A DNA stretch of 64,000 nt from Syngnathus acus (taxonomy: Eukaryota; Chordata; Actinopteri; Syngnathiformes; Syngnathidae). Positions 33,158 to 45,696 of the stretch are shown here, piece after piece (position 1 is the stretch's first letter; every line of letters starts with the position of its first letter). Below the pieces are notes generated by a model. The model ran no database searches and was not told the origin of the DNA. It was given only the letters and a program-made list of their open reading frames with translations. The stretch spans positions 372,001-436,000 of the forward strand of contig NC_051105.1 in NCBI RefSeq assembly GCF_901709675.1. The letters run 5' to 3'. Position numbers and translations under genes: made by a program.

Positions 33158-34656
33158 CTATAGGAAGTTGGCTCAATGGGTTCCTTTTTTAACCCTCATT
33201 TGGAGCCAGAGTGTACATAAGGGAATCACATTCGGATTGGAATCGTATTTCGCTGACGGCATCATGCGTGCATGCAAGCTTGGTGGGCGCATCTATCCGC
33301 ACTTTGGATGCAGACTGGCGTTGATTTGCATAGGGATTGCAGCGGATCTAGTCACGCGAGCGAGCTAGCGAGCGACGGCGCACTTTCAACAAAATGTCAA
33401 GCAGGCATCCAACATAGTCGCTGCGTCTTTTGTGAGGCTCCTGCATGCGGCTGTGGACGACAATTTCACGTGTGCGTGTTTGGCAATCCGAGTTGGTTGC
33501 GGCGCCACCGCAAAGATATACTACATTCAAAGGCCGAGGCCTCGGGCCGAAAGTCGCTCAAACTTACCGTCACTTGTTTTGGGACCAAGTTCCCAGAAAG
33601 ATCCAAAAGGGCAAAAAGAGGCCGCAAAATCTGATTGACGTGACGTGACGTCGTCTACGCTGGACGTGGACCACGTGGACGACGTCCTTCCACGCGCTGG
33701 GGCTGCCGCATCAGTGGCGCGCCGCCGGGGCTTGGCGCCTTTTATACAATAAGGGGGGTGGGGGGGTTCATGGGGGCCGAACAACACTCGCCACTCAGTG
33801 TGTGCGTACAATCAAGTGCCTTGAGGGAGGGCGGGGCAGCATCTTGTTAAGCGAAAGCGCGCGCGCGCGCACACGCACAAAGTGTACGAAGACAAGAAAA
33901 GAAGGAGCAGGAGGAGGAGCAAGAGGAGCTCCCAGGAGGAGGAGCAAGAGGAGCTCCCAGGAGGAGGAGGTCGGCCTTTTACCGCCTGGATCAATCTCAG
34001 GTTTGTGGCTGTCATCAATTGGACGTCGTCTCCTATAACGAATTGTGGCAAATTAGTTGATGCATCACTTGGGGAAGGTCCTCCTCCTTCATTGATGAGG
34101 AGGACCTCGCTCGCTCGCTTCGCCTCGCCTCGCCTCGCCTCGTTGTCGCTTTTCACAGAAGGCAAAAATAAATGCAGATGTTCGACAAGTCTTCTCTAGT
34201 AGCGTTCTTGAAAGGAATTGTTAAAGAACAAACTCACTCGTGAAGAGTGACGCGCGCGCATCTTCATTCCCGTGCATTTTGGGTCCACTTGTGAGTCAGG
34301 GAGCGCAGCGCTGCGCTCGTGTGCAGCGCCCCCTTCGGGCTACCTTCATACTTGCACGTCGCGCCATAGGGTTTGCTCTTTCCCAAACGAGGAACAGCGC
34401 TCGCGGCTGCAAACGGACGGAGGCCTTCGGGCTTTATCTTGGCAACGAGGAGGAAGTGACGTTACGGTCATCACGCTTTCTCATTTTTTGCATTTAGTTC
34501 AACTTGCCAGCGAGTCAAGATTCAGGTCTGGCACCTTGCTTCGGGTCTATGGCTCGCCATGAGCTGAGTCGAAGGTTTCGCTCCCGGTTTCAAGTCCAAG
34601 GTTTTCGTCCCTTATCTGGGGTGCAGACCCTCATTTAAGTCAAGTTGGACTTTTGG

Positions 34657-34700
34657 TTGGATGGATGGATGGATGGATGGATGGATGGATGGATGGATGG
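34657..34700. repeat. (GGAT)n microsatellite
   Basis: Eleven perfect GGAT units in the gene-poor region upstream of olig2. Confidence 0.95.
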
Positions 34701-36412
34701 GGCGCTCCCGTTGCCCAGAAAGGGACGACGGACGACCAAAAGGGAATGTGCCTCTTTGCTTTCTTGCGTGTCCTCCCGGCGACGGCGCTGTAAAACCATA
34801 CGCCGGCTCTTTAGAGTCCGGGACGGCAGCGGGGGGCAGCGGGGGGCAGCGGGGGGCAGCGGCGGCTTTGTGAGGACGGCGACTATTAGGAGCTAATTAA
34901 GTGGCAGGCAGGGCCCGGACGGCTTCCCGTGCCAATGGGGAGCTTACAAGCTCTTTGGACGGCCTGACAAATTGAATGGTGCTGGCTGGGCCGGCTCGCC
35001 CCATTCTTCACGCCGCCACAGAAAGAGAGGATTTGCGTCGCTGGGTGGGATAAGGGAGGGGAGGGGAGGATAGGGGGCTGAGCTGAGGAGGATCGGGGGG
35101 CGACTTTGTTCTTCGGCGCTCCTCGCCTCAATTCAACAGGCAGAGATTTGCTTTTGCCAAATGTTACAAATGTTTCGACAACCTGGTCTCTGATCCTACG
35201 GGGTCACGGGGGCGGGCGTGGAGGGGGGGGCACATACAAAGCAGCGTGGGCATGAATACATTCACGCGGCTATTCAAGGCCTGAAAGAACCCGCATGCTA
35301 ACGGAGCGGCGCTAATCCCGTTTCACGTCGTTGCCGCTCGCAAGTTCACGCGGCGACGCGCTCGCTCACAAAACACACACGTGCATGTACACGCACGCGG
35401 GAAAGCATTTGACCAGGACGGCGCTGCCATCCATTGAGGTCAATCATGGGCAACGGAGGAGAAATATTAAAGGATGACAGCTCGGAGGAGGCGGGCCTAT
35501 CCCGGCTGCCGACCCGCCTCGTCGGACGCTGGCCTCCATCCCACGTTGGGTCTGATACCGAGCTCAACCGGCCCGTGGGAGCAGCGGCGGCGGCATTTTT
35601 TTCTTTGGCAGAAAGGGGGTTGTTGTCGGGGGGCGAGCGCCAAAGGGGTCGGGGGCGGTTCACATCATCGGCCCATTGAGGTCGGCCCCTCCCCTGTTGT
35701 AAAACAAGTTCCCGTGGACCCGCCTGAACACAGGGGGGCCCCGCAGGAAACATACCACCCAAAGTGCTGCCCCCCCGCCCCCCACTTGCTCAGGAGGCGG
35801 GGCCGGCATCAGTGGCCAGCAACAGGTGGGGTTAATGAGACTGGGGTGGGGTGGGGGGGTCCTGTAAAGGGGCGGTCCCGCCTGTTTCCGCTAATGGCAA
35901 GATTGATGGACGGAGACAGCGAGACAAAACCGGGGGGCGGTGATGAAATGTAGAGGGGCGGCGGCGTAGGGGGGCGTCCTGAATGGCGTCTCGGCCCACG
36001 GCGGAGTCACACGGACGCGTTTGGCGCCTCCTGGGGGGCTAATTAGCAGGGAGGTCTTAGCGACAAGGCTGCGGAGAAAGGCCACAGGATGCCGGGTGAG
36101 TGCGGGTCAGCGATGACCACCTACTAGGAGACCCCCCCCCCACCACCACCACCACCACTGTAAAAATAAAAAAATAAAAACGTGATTTAGAGGCCTGCCG
36201 TCTTGTCGCCATTCCTCACCTCTGCTGCCCGCAGACAATTGACTGGAGGACCTGACTTGTGTTGGGGGCCCGGAGGGGGGTCCTCCAAGTCTGGAGCACT
36301 CTGAAGTGGACGTGCACACACCACAAAAGACACTTGTTGTTCCTAATTAAAGGTCCACTGCTCGCTTTCACCTGCACACGCTGGCTACGTGGCAGCTGTT
36401 GCCAATACGCAT

Positions 36413-36736
<324 letters not shown>

Positions 36737-37408
36737 TCCCTCTACGCAGCTCAAAGTCTGTCATGACGCCATTTGAATTTGGCATGCGCACACGTCTGCA
36801 TTTCAGACCAAATTGGAGCCCATCACGCGCTCAAAATATGAAGAATGCCAATGATGATTTGTACATGCTGCTTGTCATGAAGCAAACAAGCACAGAAGCC
36901 ACAAAACAATAAGTACCAATCATGTGCGAATTGGGGGGGAAATCCAGACTGTGAAGAAATAAATTGCTCCAAATAAGCTACAAAAGTGAATAATATGCTA
37001 TGAATAAAAAAAGGAGTGTAAAAGAATGCTATGAAGCAAACAGTAAGTATTTGTATTGCCATTTGAATGGTGGCCAAGGAAGGAAAAGGAGCCTCTGCCC
37101 CCAAACTCACTTCAAAATGGAACAAAATCAACTAGGAAGAACTTGATTAGGCGTTAGCGGGCAAGCGCTAATAAGACAGGCAAGAGCGGCAGTGCTGCCC
37201 GCCCGCCTCTTCTAATGAGGCGGGCGGGCGGGGGGCTCGTGGGGCTGCCTGGCTGGCTGGCTGGGGCGAGGGGGGGGAGGGGGGTCGCCGGGTCCTAATG
37301 AGCACACGGACATTTGCTAAACTCCAATTATCTGCACCAGCACAGCGACACACTTGCTGCCTTGGCGTTCACCATGCCCACATCATGGGCCACGCGAAGA
37401 GAAACGCT

Positions 37409-37440
<32 letters not shown>
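37409..37440. repeat. (CCG)n trinucleotide run
   Basis: About nine GCC/CCG units followed by CCACCACCAC in noncoding DNA. Confidence 0.85.
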
Positions 37441-37441
<1 letters not shown>

Positions 37442-38334
37442 ACATGATGACGCGTGTGCTAATGTTAAACCACTGCTAAGCGCCGCCTCTCTTCACGGCA
37501 AGCTCAAGACGACGCTACTTTCAAGGACAAAGGCAACATTTTGCATTCAAACTGCAAAGCCGATAACAGCACGCCACTCAGCTCATCTTCCATTGGTTTG
37601 TTCAAAGAACAACAAATGGGCCAAGTCAAACGCCGCCACCACCACCACCACCACCACCTCATCCCAAATCATGCGATGAAACGCGCCGACTGTCCTTTTA
37701 TGCTAAGATGGCTATTGTGGAGCGCGAGGTCACGCGGGGTGCTTTGGCGCCGGGGTTGCTGTGGGGTCAAAGAGCAAGCAAAGGCAACGTTGTCAAAGTG
37801 GCCAATCTATGCCCGGCCGGGCTAACGCTTAAGGCCAGCGGTTAGCGGGGCGAGCGTCGGCGCTGGCAAAAGCCTTCCGAGCCAACGGACGGACGCAAAA
37901 TCGGAGCTGGCCGCCAAAAAACACTTTGTAGCATGAGGCTAACCAAGGAGGACGGCAAAAGCGTTGTCCTCGGGACCACGGCTTTTGTTGTGGCTCGGCG
38001 TTATGTAGGTTAATACCCGGCCCACGCTCGGCACAGCCCGCGCTGACGACACTCAAAGTTTGCTCCCTCGGTGTCAGTGTGCCTGCCGGCCGGCCGGCCA
38101 GAACAAGACCGACGGCGAGACCGAGAAGCGGGCCATTGTGGCTCATTAATTAACGAGCTATGCTAAAACAGGATTAGCATATTCATGAGGGAGGGAGGGA
38201 GGGGGCGGCCAGCTTTCACACACATTTTTTTGTGCGCGTCCAGTGCCGCTGTCGCCGATTGTGCGCGACAACATAACATAACCCCGTTTGTCCAACGCCC
38301 GCCCGCCCCATTAACTCTCGGTGTGACGCACGTT

Positions 38335-38342
<8 letters not shown>

Positions 38343-38384
<42 letters not shown>
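38343..38384. repeat. (CA)n microsatellite
   Basis: 21 perfect CA units following a CGCGCG start. Confidence 0.97.
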
Positions 38385-38386
<2 letters not shown>

Positions 38387-40327
38387 CCCCATTTTCACAG
38401 TCCAGAGAACACGGCCCCGCGGATTAGCAGTAAATTGGTGGTGGCTACAAAGTGATTAGCATGTTGTGTTACATCTTTATTGTCCTGCACAATAAACACA
38501 TACACACGTGACAAGACAAGAAAAGCAGACGTTAAAATGATAATCAAAAGCAAAGACAACAAAGTCCCTTCTGAGAGAAAGCAACAGTTGACAGTTGAGC
38601 TTGCTCCCAAATCATCTTTCTGTACTTAGTTTTTTTGCGCGCAGTTGAAAATGATGCCAATGCCATACGTTTGGAGCAAAAAAGTTCTGCCATGACCCCT
38701 TCTTGACACAATTTGAGAGTTTTGTCCAGTTTGGACAGCGAGGTAGGAGGGAGACGGACAGCGCCGGCGCCTCATTTGGCCACTTGCTGGCGGCCCCCAA
38801 CCCAACTAGAGACCAGGCCAGGCCACCCTTCAACGCGCTCGTTAGCCACGTCCGTCTCACTTCCTGCGACCTGTCACTCACGCGCGCATGCGGTCATTTG
38901 TTGCGTGAGAAATGGCCCAAAAGTGCTGTCGCTTAACTTTGCTCTTAATTGAGACGTCTACTGGCCACCTGTCGGCCTCATTAGCATGCTAATGCTGCGC
39001 CATTGTTGTCGCGCTGACAGCGAGGACGTGGGGAGGGAGGGAGGGGGGAGCGGCGGACGGCGACGGGAGGGGCCCAGCCCAGCCCGGCCCGGCCGAGCGG
39101 GGCGCTAACAAGGGCCCTCGCTCGGTTCCACCGGGGGGACGCAAAGACATCGGCGAAGGAGAGCGAGTTATGAGAAAAGAACAAGCCCACGTGGCGCTTC
39201 CTATGCGGCGGCAAAGACGTTGGAGAGGCGGATGCAAAGGTTTGCTTTGTCCTGATACCATTTGGGGCGTCTATATGCTAGTTTGAGCACCGCCACCCCC
39301 AAAAGTTGGAATTCTAGAGCAGGAGGGGTCTTCATGGAGCGGGAGCCAGCTAAGGTAGCACCGCCCCCCACTTGTTGCACCCTCCAAGGCCTCCTGGATA
39401 ACGCGTTGAGCAGGTAGCAGCCGGATTGACTACCATGGCCCCCTGACCCACTCTTGACCCCTCCTGCTGACACATTGGAATGTTCCAAAAAGAGCTGCTC
39501 TGGCCAGAACCAAAGTGTCCCCCCCCCCCACGCACACAGAGATCCGCACGTTTCTCCAGACAGAGTGGCCAAACCCTGAAAGACCCCCAAGCCAGCCCTC
39601 TGCTCATGTCATCATATACTGTACAACTTAAGCACGCACCCAATCGGAAAACTGCAAGTAAGAAAAAAAGAGCTCCTCACTCACACTTCACTTGGCTCGG
39701 GTCTTAAGACGCTTGACCACGGACATGAAAGAGTTTGTGGGCCAACTTCACAGCTCATGTCCATGCTCTAGCATTTGTTTGCAACTTGTTTCAATGTGTA
39801 TCACTGATCGCCAATGACTGGCACAAGTGGTCGCAAGCAGCCACGAGATCGACTTTGTGGTTTTCATCACGCTTCAACTCGAAGCTTCTTGGTGGTGACA
39901 TCCCTAAAAGCCAAAGAAGAAGCAGCAAAAGAAATACATTAGCATTAGCATTAGGTTGGCGCAGCGTGAGCAGCTGAACTTCAGCAAGGACAGTCGGCGT
40001 GCTTGGGTGTTGGTTCCTCTTTCTACGCTGCCATCTAGCGGACGTCAACCGTCAGTGCAACTAACAGTAAAACCGTAATACAAATGTACTCATAATGGTC
40101 ATTTCAAAAAAATCACATGAATTGTCAATTGAATTATTTCTATCCTATGATATAAAAAAGCAGGGCTACACGTGCTGTTTATAGTGTACATATACTGTAT
40201 TGGAATTCTAGCAGACTTGAAAGAGAATCTACTAGTCATGAAACCAAAGATTTCCGCCGTGTGTTTGGAGGCAGCCACTTGAAATGTTGAAACAAAGACT
40301 CAAACAGCCCAGACGACAAAAAGTTCT

Positions 40328-40436
40328 TGTCAGAAGTGGGATTCGAACCCACGCCTCCATTCGGAGACCAGAATTCCCGTCCACGAGAAGGTTTGAACCT
40401 TGAGTCTGGCGCCTTAGACCGCTCGGCCATCCTGAC
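40328..40436 (-). tRNA. tRNA-Leu(CAA) with intron
   Basis: A 109-nt gene on the minus strand. The acceptor stem is GTCAGGA/TTCTGAC with discriminator A, and the A-box-like D arm is TGGCCGAGCGGTCTAAGG. The anticodon stem is CCAGA/TCTGG with anticodon CAA at 40402-40400. A long type II variable arm (TCTCCGAATGGAGGCG) and a B box GGTTCGAATCC are present. After G37 there is a 25-nt intron (about 40398-40374), as expected because vertebrate tRNA-Leu(CAA) genes carry introns. The intron starts GTTCAAACCTT and can pair with the anticodon-loop AAGG, like other intron-containing pre-tRNAs. No T-run was verified as terminator. It reads the UUG codon; it appears intact and alone. Confidence 0.95.
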
Positions 40437-41388
40437 AACTGACGTGAGAGCCATCTTTTAGCCTTGTTAACCTGATTGCCCAGACCGAGGCGAGTGCCAA
40501 CGTATGGACGCATAGCCATGGCTTAAGGAGCTTGCCGCCACCGCCACCGCCGCCTTTTGGAGTTAGACGCTGCTGCCGCGAGCGCTGCCGCCGCTGCTGC
40601 CACGAGCGCGGTTGGACGTTGCTTGTGCTAGCTCTTGACGTGTCATCGACTGCATGCTCTGAGAAATGAAAGCGAGTAGAAGGTGTCAAAGTTTCCAAGA
40701 GGCTCTTAAAAGTAACTTTAATGCGGACAAAAAAAACACCACCACCTCAGAAACATAATTGACGTTTGCAACTCAACATTTTGACTTCATTTGCCAACTG
40801 CTCCGACAGTCGCGTCCGGATGACGTCACCATCATGTCGTCACGAGCAACTCCATACATGACAAGTCGAGAAGCTGGAAATGATGGGACGACGACTGTCG
40901 CAATGTTATTGACGAGGAAGGATTGCGTCTATTCTCGGACTTTTACAACTACTTCAGTTGATGGCGCATCCATTGCTTTTAATTTGCGCCTGAATTCTTT
41001 TATTTTGAATGGAGTGCATTGGAGCTCTTTTGGCAGCTTTGAGGGACTTGTTGTGGAAAGTGGCGGATTTAAGCAGGGCCGGGCAGGGCAGCAGGGTGGC
41101 TGGCCCCCAATGAGCACCCTGCCAGCCTCTTCCGGAATGAGCCCACCTGTGACAGGACATTGTGATTTTCTAAGCATCCTTTGAACACGTGGATGCTGGG
41201 AGAATCATTGACATTGCGTCATGGAGCGATTCTGTAGTGTTCAAGCTTCCATACGCACATTTGCTATTTCAAAAGCATAGCGGTCGGCCTTGGCGTTGGT
41301 CAGGACCCAACCCAGGACTTGAGAATCCGGCGGCTAAAAGTGAGTCTAGTCATGAAATATGAGAGAAAAAGTTTGAAACTTGAAAAAG
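40437..41388. other. Intergenic, tRNA-Leu to sestd1 3' end
   Basis: No coding sequence recognised. A GCTGCC-rich segment lies at 40530-40620; the rest is unique sequence. Confidence 0.5.
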
Positions 41389-41394
41389 TTTATT
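41389..41394 (-). terminator. AATAAA poly(A) signal for sestd1
   Basis: Plus-strand TTTATT, about 230 nt past the sestd1 stop on the minus strand. Confidence 0.55.
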
Positions 41395-41621
41395 TGGACG
41401 ATGTCATGGACATTTAATTGGGGAGAGGAGGCATGGATGGTGGAAGCGTTTTCTTGGGAAAAAGAAAATGTGAAATAAATTATTTGGTTTTGGCGAGCAC
41501 AGGAGGGGCGGGGCGGGAACCAGGAGCATGCTGGGAAAAATGTCTCCAATCCCCACGTTATGTTAGAAAAAAAGCAATGCAACCGTTAGCCACAGCCAGC
41601 CAGGCAGGCCCAACAATTCTC

Positions 41622-44600
41622 TCAGCATTGGAGCATGTCCTCCTCCCGGGAGTCGGCCTCCTCTTGCTCCTCTTGCTCCTCTTGCTCCTCGTCCTCAGCC
41701 TCCTTCTCTCCCGGCTCCTCGCCGATGACGTCGAGGGTGGCGTGAAGCGACTCGTCGTGCGGGCGGGGCTCGCCGCCCACCTCCGCCTCCTGAAGCTGCA
41801 GCCGACGCTCCTCCACCAGCAGGAGGCGCTCTCGCACGCGCTCGGCCGCCGCCGCGTCGCTGCCCGAGCTGCCGAAACGTTGCTCGCTCCTAACGCATGC
41901 GCACGCACGCACGCACACACACTGGGTCAGCGCGTGCGAGTCGGCGTCCCGTTGCACTTTCAAGTCCACTTTACGAGACGTTAGGGCTTTGAATTCGGGC
42001 TTCGGTGTTCGTTTTGCAGCCTTTCCCATTGAAATTCGTTCAAGGTGGCGTGAAAGAAGCTCAGAAAATCACGGAAAAGGGACAGATGCAAACGGGTTGC
42101 ACCAAGTGGGCCTTAGCTACGTTAGCTGCGTTAGCGTGCGTTCGTTAGCGTGCGTGCGTGCGTGCGTGCGTGCATGTGTGCGACCAACCCATCGGGGAAG
42201 ATGACGGGCATGCCGAGTCTGTCCAGCAGAGCTTTGGCTGAAGCGTCCGCCTCGTCCAGAGACTCGGCCTCGGCGCGCTCGTCCTCCAACACCTGAAACG
42301 CGCGGCCCATTTGGGTGAGTATTGGAGCAAAGACGGACGGACAGAAAGCAGCAGCTTTGCATTGGCTGACCGCGTCGGCGCGCCGGTGGAAGGCCAGGGC
42401 GAGCTGCAGCCGATGCTGTCGCTCGTCGGCGCTGACGGCAAACTGCTTCCACACGCGGTTGAGTCGGGGCAGCGTGTCGCCGGAGGAGCGGGCGGCGCAG
42501 CGCAGCGACTGGCACAGCACCACCGTGGCCTGCAGCAGCTGCCGTCCGTAGTCGTAGGTGCTCTGCGACGCGACGCACACGCGTTCGCCTCAGCCTTGGA
42601 AACACACGCATCGTTCGCTCGCACCGTCTGACCTGCGCCACGTCCACAAACTTCCTGTGTTTGTCCATCAAGGCTTTGGTGTCGCGGGCGTCGTCCCCGA
42701 GTCGCACGTGCGTCTTCAGCAGCGCGTCCAGCAGCTCACACAGCCAATCCACAGCCTGCGCACGCGCACACCACACACACACGTCATCGTGCGCACAGTG
42801 GAGGCAGCGCCGCGCTCTCGGGTCTCACCTGTGAGGCGTCTTCTTCGCATTTGAACAGCTGAACCATCTGCAGCATCTTCAGACGCCGCACGTCCACCAT
42901 GTCCTCGCACCTGCACGAACGAGCACGTCACTTGATCAGGCGGCGAGCTTTTTTTGATCTCTCCCGGTTTGCGGTCACAATTTGGGTTTCAGATGAGGCT
43001 TGGGCCTTCAAAGTTGGCCCATTTGCTAATCGCTGAGCACCGCTTCACCTCCGCTAGCACGTTAGCACTAGCGGGCGCACTCACCTCTGTTTCCTCATTT
43101 GCATGTCGTCCATGACGTCGCGGATCTGCCCCACGTTGTCCCGCTGCTCATCTGCCACCTCGCCCTCGTCGGCGCAGGTGCGTTCCAGCAGCAGCGCCCC
43201 CTTCTGGCGCAGCGACGCCAGCCCCGCCTCTGCTCAGAGGGGAGGAGTCGGCGGGTTAAAGCGGCATGGCGGTAGGCACTCCACCCACGTACGTACGTAC
43301 GTACGTACCGACGCTGCGCAGCTTCTCCTCCAGCAGCTTGAGGCCGTGTTGGATCTGCGAGCCGTCCGCCGGGGCCACGTCGGCGCAGAGCGTGCCCAGG
43401 AGGGCGTCCAGCTGCTGGGACAGCTAACGACAGCGACACGGAAGCCAAGTCAGCGAGAATGGCAATCTGAGCTAAAGCCCCCCCGCCCCAAAGACGGACG
43501 AAAGCAAGCTAGCGTTGCGTGACCTCCTGCGCGGCGGCGTGGAATGCGTGCGCAGCCTGCAGGACGTTCTGCCGAGTCTCCAGCTGCGCCGCCTGCTGGT
43601 AGCACACGTCGCTCAGCTGCCGCTGCAGCGCCTTCAGCTCGCCGGCCTCCTCGTCGTCCTCGTCGCCACCGCCGAGGAGGACGGCGATCTGCTGGTTCAG
43701 CTCCACGTACACGGCAAACCATTCCTGAGGGGGGCAGCGAGGGCGTTATGGGTCATTGCGTGCGGTCGTGGTCGGGGGGGGCGTGCGTGCGGCCGGCCGG
43801 CCGGCCGTACGTACGCTGTGCTGGCTCTCGATCTCCTCGTGCTTCTGCTGCAGCGCCTGCGCCGCCCGCATGGAGTCGCCAATGGCCCGGTGAGTCTTCA
43901 GCAGCTCCGAGCCCGGACCCTGCAGCCATGTCACCACCTCGCAGGCACACACACGCTTGAGTTGCCATTTGCCTTGCACGCTTTCCCTCGACTGTCAAGT
44001 TTGAGTTTCATCTTTTTTCTCGATTTTCAAACTTTGTCCCAGTTTGACGACATTTGGTGCTCACCTGCATGACTTTGGCGTGCACGTCGTGTATCTGCGA
44101 GCGCTTGCTGCGCTGGCGGCAGACTTCCTGGTAGCGTGTGTACTTCTCCCTCAGCGAGTCCAGAAGCTTCACCACCTGAGGCTGAGCCAGAAGCTCCTCC
44201 TCCATCGGACGCCACGCCGGCGCTGTGGGCAAAACGGGGCACGAGGGAGGGGCGGGTGAGCCGGACGCAAAAAGTCATTGTTGAGCCTGCGTAGCTCAGA
44301 GCCGACGCAAAAAGTCATTGTTGAGCCTGCGTAGCTCAACATGATGAGCACGTCAGCGTGAGCTTCCCCACCCACCTCCTTGGCCGCCTCCCCCACCTCC
44401 TCCACCCTCCGAGACGTCAAAGCGCCGCTGCTGCAGTTCCGACAGCAACTCGTGACCTACGCGGCAGAAAGCGCGCTTGTGTTTCACTCCGACACCAAGG
44501 AGGACCGCGGCAAATGACAGAAAGAGAGAGAGAGTGCTACTAAATGCTCTTCACCCGTCTGGAGAACCGTCTCCGGGTCAAATGACGGGAGGAGGACATC

Positions 44601-45696
44601 AGCTGACCTGCGCACATACACACGCATGAGTGGCGCGCGGTCGCACGTGCACGCGCGCACGAGTGCGTACTTGTCCAGGGGGGCGCTCTTGTCGCTGTCG
44701 TTGATGATGGACAGCTGGTCTAGCAGCGAGGTGGACTCCTTGGTGAACTTCTCAAAGACCTGGCAGGCAGAAAGGAGCTCGAGTTGCCACGCCAACTCCC
44801 GCCCGCGCGCACGCATTTGTGATGGTCAGGCGGCGGGCGGCCACCAGTCTCTTGCCGAGCCAGTCGCCGTGGTCGTAGTCCAAAGTCCCTCCGAAGTCGC
44901 AGGTCAGCTGCGAGGGCTCGATGTAGCGAGTCAGCTTATTGGCCGAAACCAGGATCACCTGACGCAGCGAGAGCTTCAGTTGGCTGAGCGAGCCATCCGC
45001 TTAAGACCACGGCGTGTCTTTTTGCACAGCGCAGGCGTTTGCGCCGGCCGGGTCCCACCTCGAAGCCCAGCCGGTCCTTCTCCTTCCAGAAGCAGAAGTG
45101 CGTGACCTTCTTGTCCCAAAACTCGTCGGGCTTGACCACGCACACCAGCGACACCTCGGCCGGGATCACGTTCTGCGGGAGTTGGTTAGTTAGCGGCGGT
45201 TAGCCGCAGCGGCGGTTAGCCGCAGCAGCGGCCGGCATGTACCTGCAGCATGAGCACCACCGTCTTGACCGTGTTCCACTGCGAGCGCCGTCCGTCCACG
45301 ATGACGGTGAAGCCTCGTGCCTTGCACTTCTCGCTGGAAGCGCAGTTGAATGTACATTCTTAGGCAAGTGCTTGGGAGCGATTAGCTTGCGCTGCCCTCC
45401 AACTCATAATAAATGAGGGTGCGAGCGTTAGCGCCGATAGGGCGCCCGCCCGCGCGCGCGTGCGTGCGTACCTGGGAATTCCGAGCAGATAGTCCAGCGT
45501 GTCGCTGAGCTCGTCCATGCTGGTCTGGTCGCAGCCCAGCGGGATGCTGAGGATCAGACCGCTGCGACGATCTTTCCCGCCTCAAAACGCAAAAATCATA
45601 TTTATAGAGATCGGTGCAAGTGCGCGCGCGTACGTACGTACCGGAGAGGAAGGCCAGCTTCTTGTTGAGCACATCGATGATGCTGCTAGCTTCCAT
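41622..45696 (-). CDS. sestd1: SEC14 domain and spectrin repeat-containing protein 1
   Basis: SESTD1 (Solo) binds phosphoinositides through a CRAL-TRIO-like SEC14 domain and uses spectrin repeats to bind TRPC4/5 and planar-polarity partners at the membrane. The 18 coding exons are 45696-45642, 45580-45472, 45333-45243, 45172-45059, 44958-44845, 44759-44671, 44607-44555, 44456-44376, 44222-44065, 43937-43815, 43724-43524, 43423-43309, 43229-43085, 42910-42829, 42755-42633, 42562-42371, 42292-42189, 41889-41622. In-phase total is 738 residues (human 696). SEC14 part: [62 protein letters not shown]. Then [15 protein letters not shown], a Gly-rich linker unique to this gene (exon 44456-44376), and spectrin repeats ([74 protein letters not shown]). 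The C-terminus is diverged and ends in a Glu-rich stretch ([11 protein letters not shown]). One acceptor is TGAG, before 45580. Very secure identity. Confidence 0.96.
44260..44339. repeat. 40-bp perfect tandem duplication in sestd1 intron
   Basis: Two adjacent copies of a unit beginning GACGCAAAAAGTCATTG and ending GCCTGCGTAGCTCA. Near-identity shows a recent event. It lies in the intron upstream of the exon starting at 44222. Confidence 0.93.

Noticed and set aside
41418-41984. Leucine-rich plus-strand ORF of 188 codons
   Set aside because: Antisense shadow of the Glu-rich last exon of sestd1.
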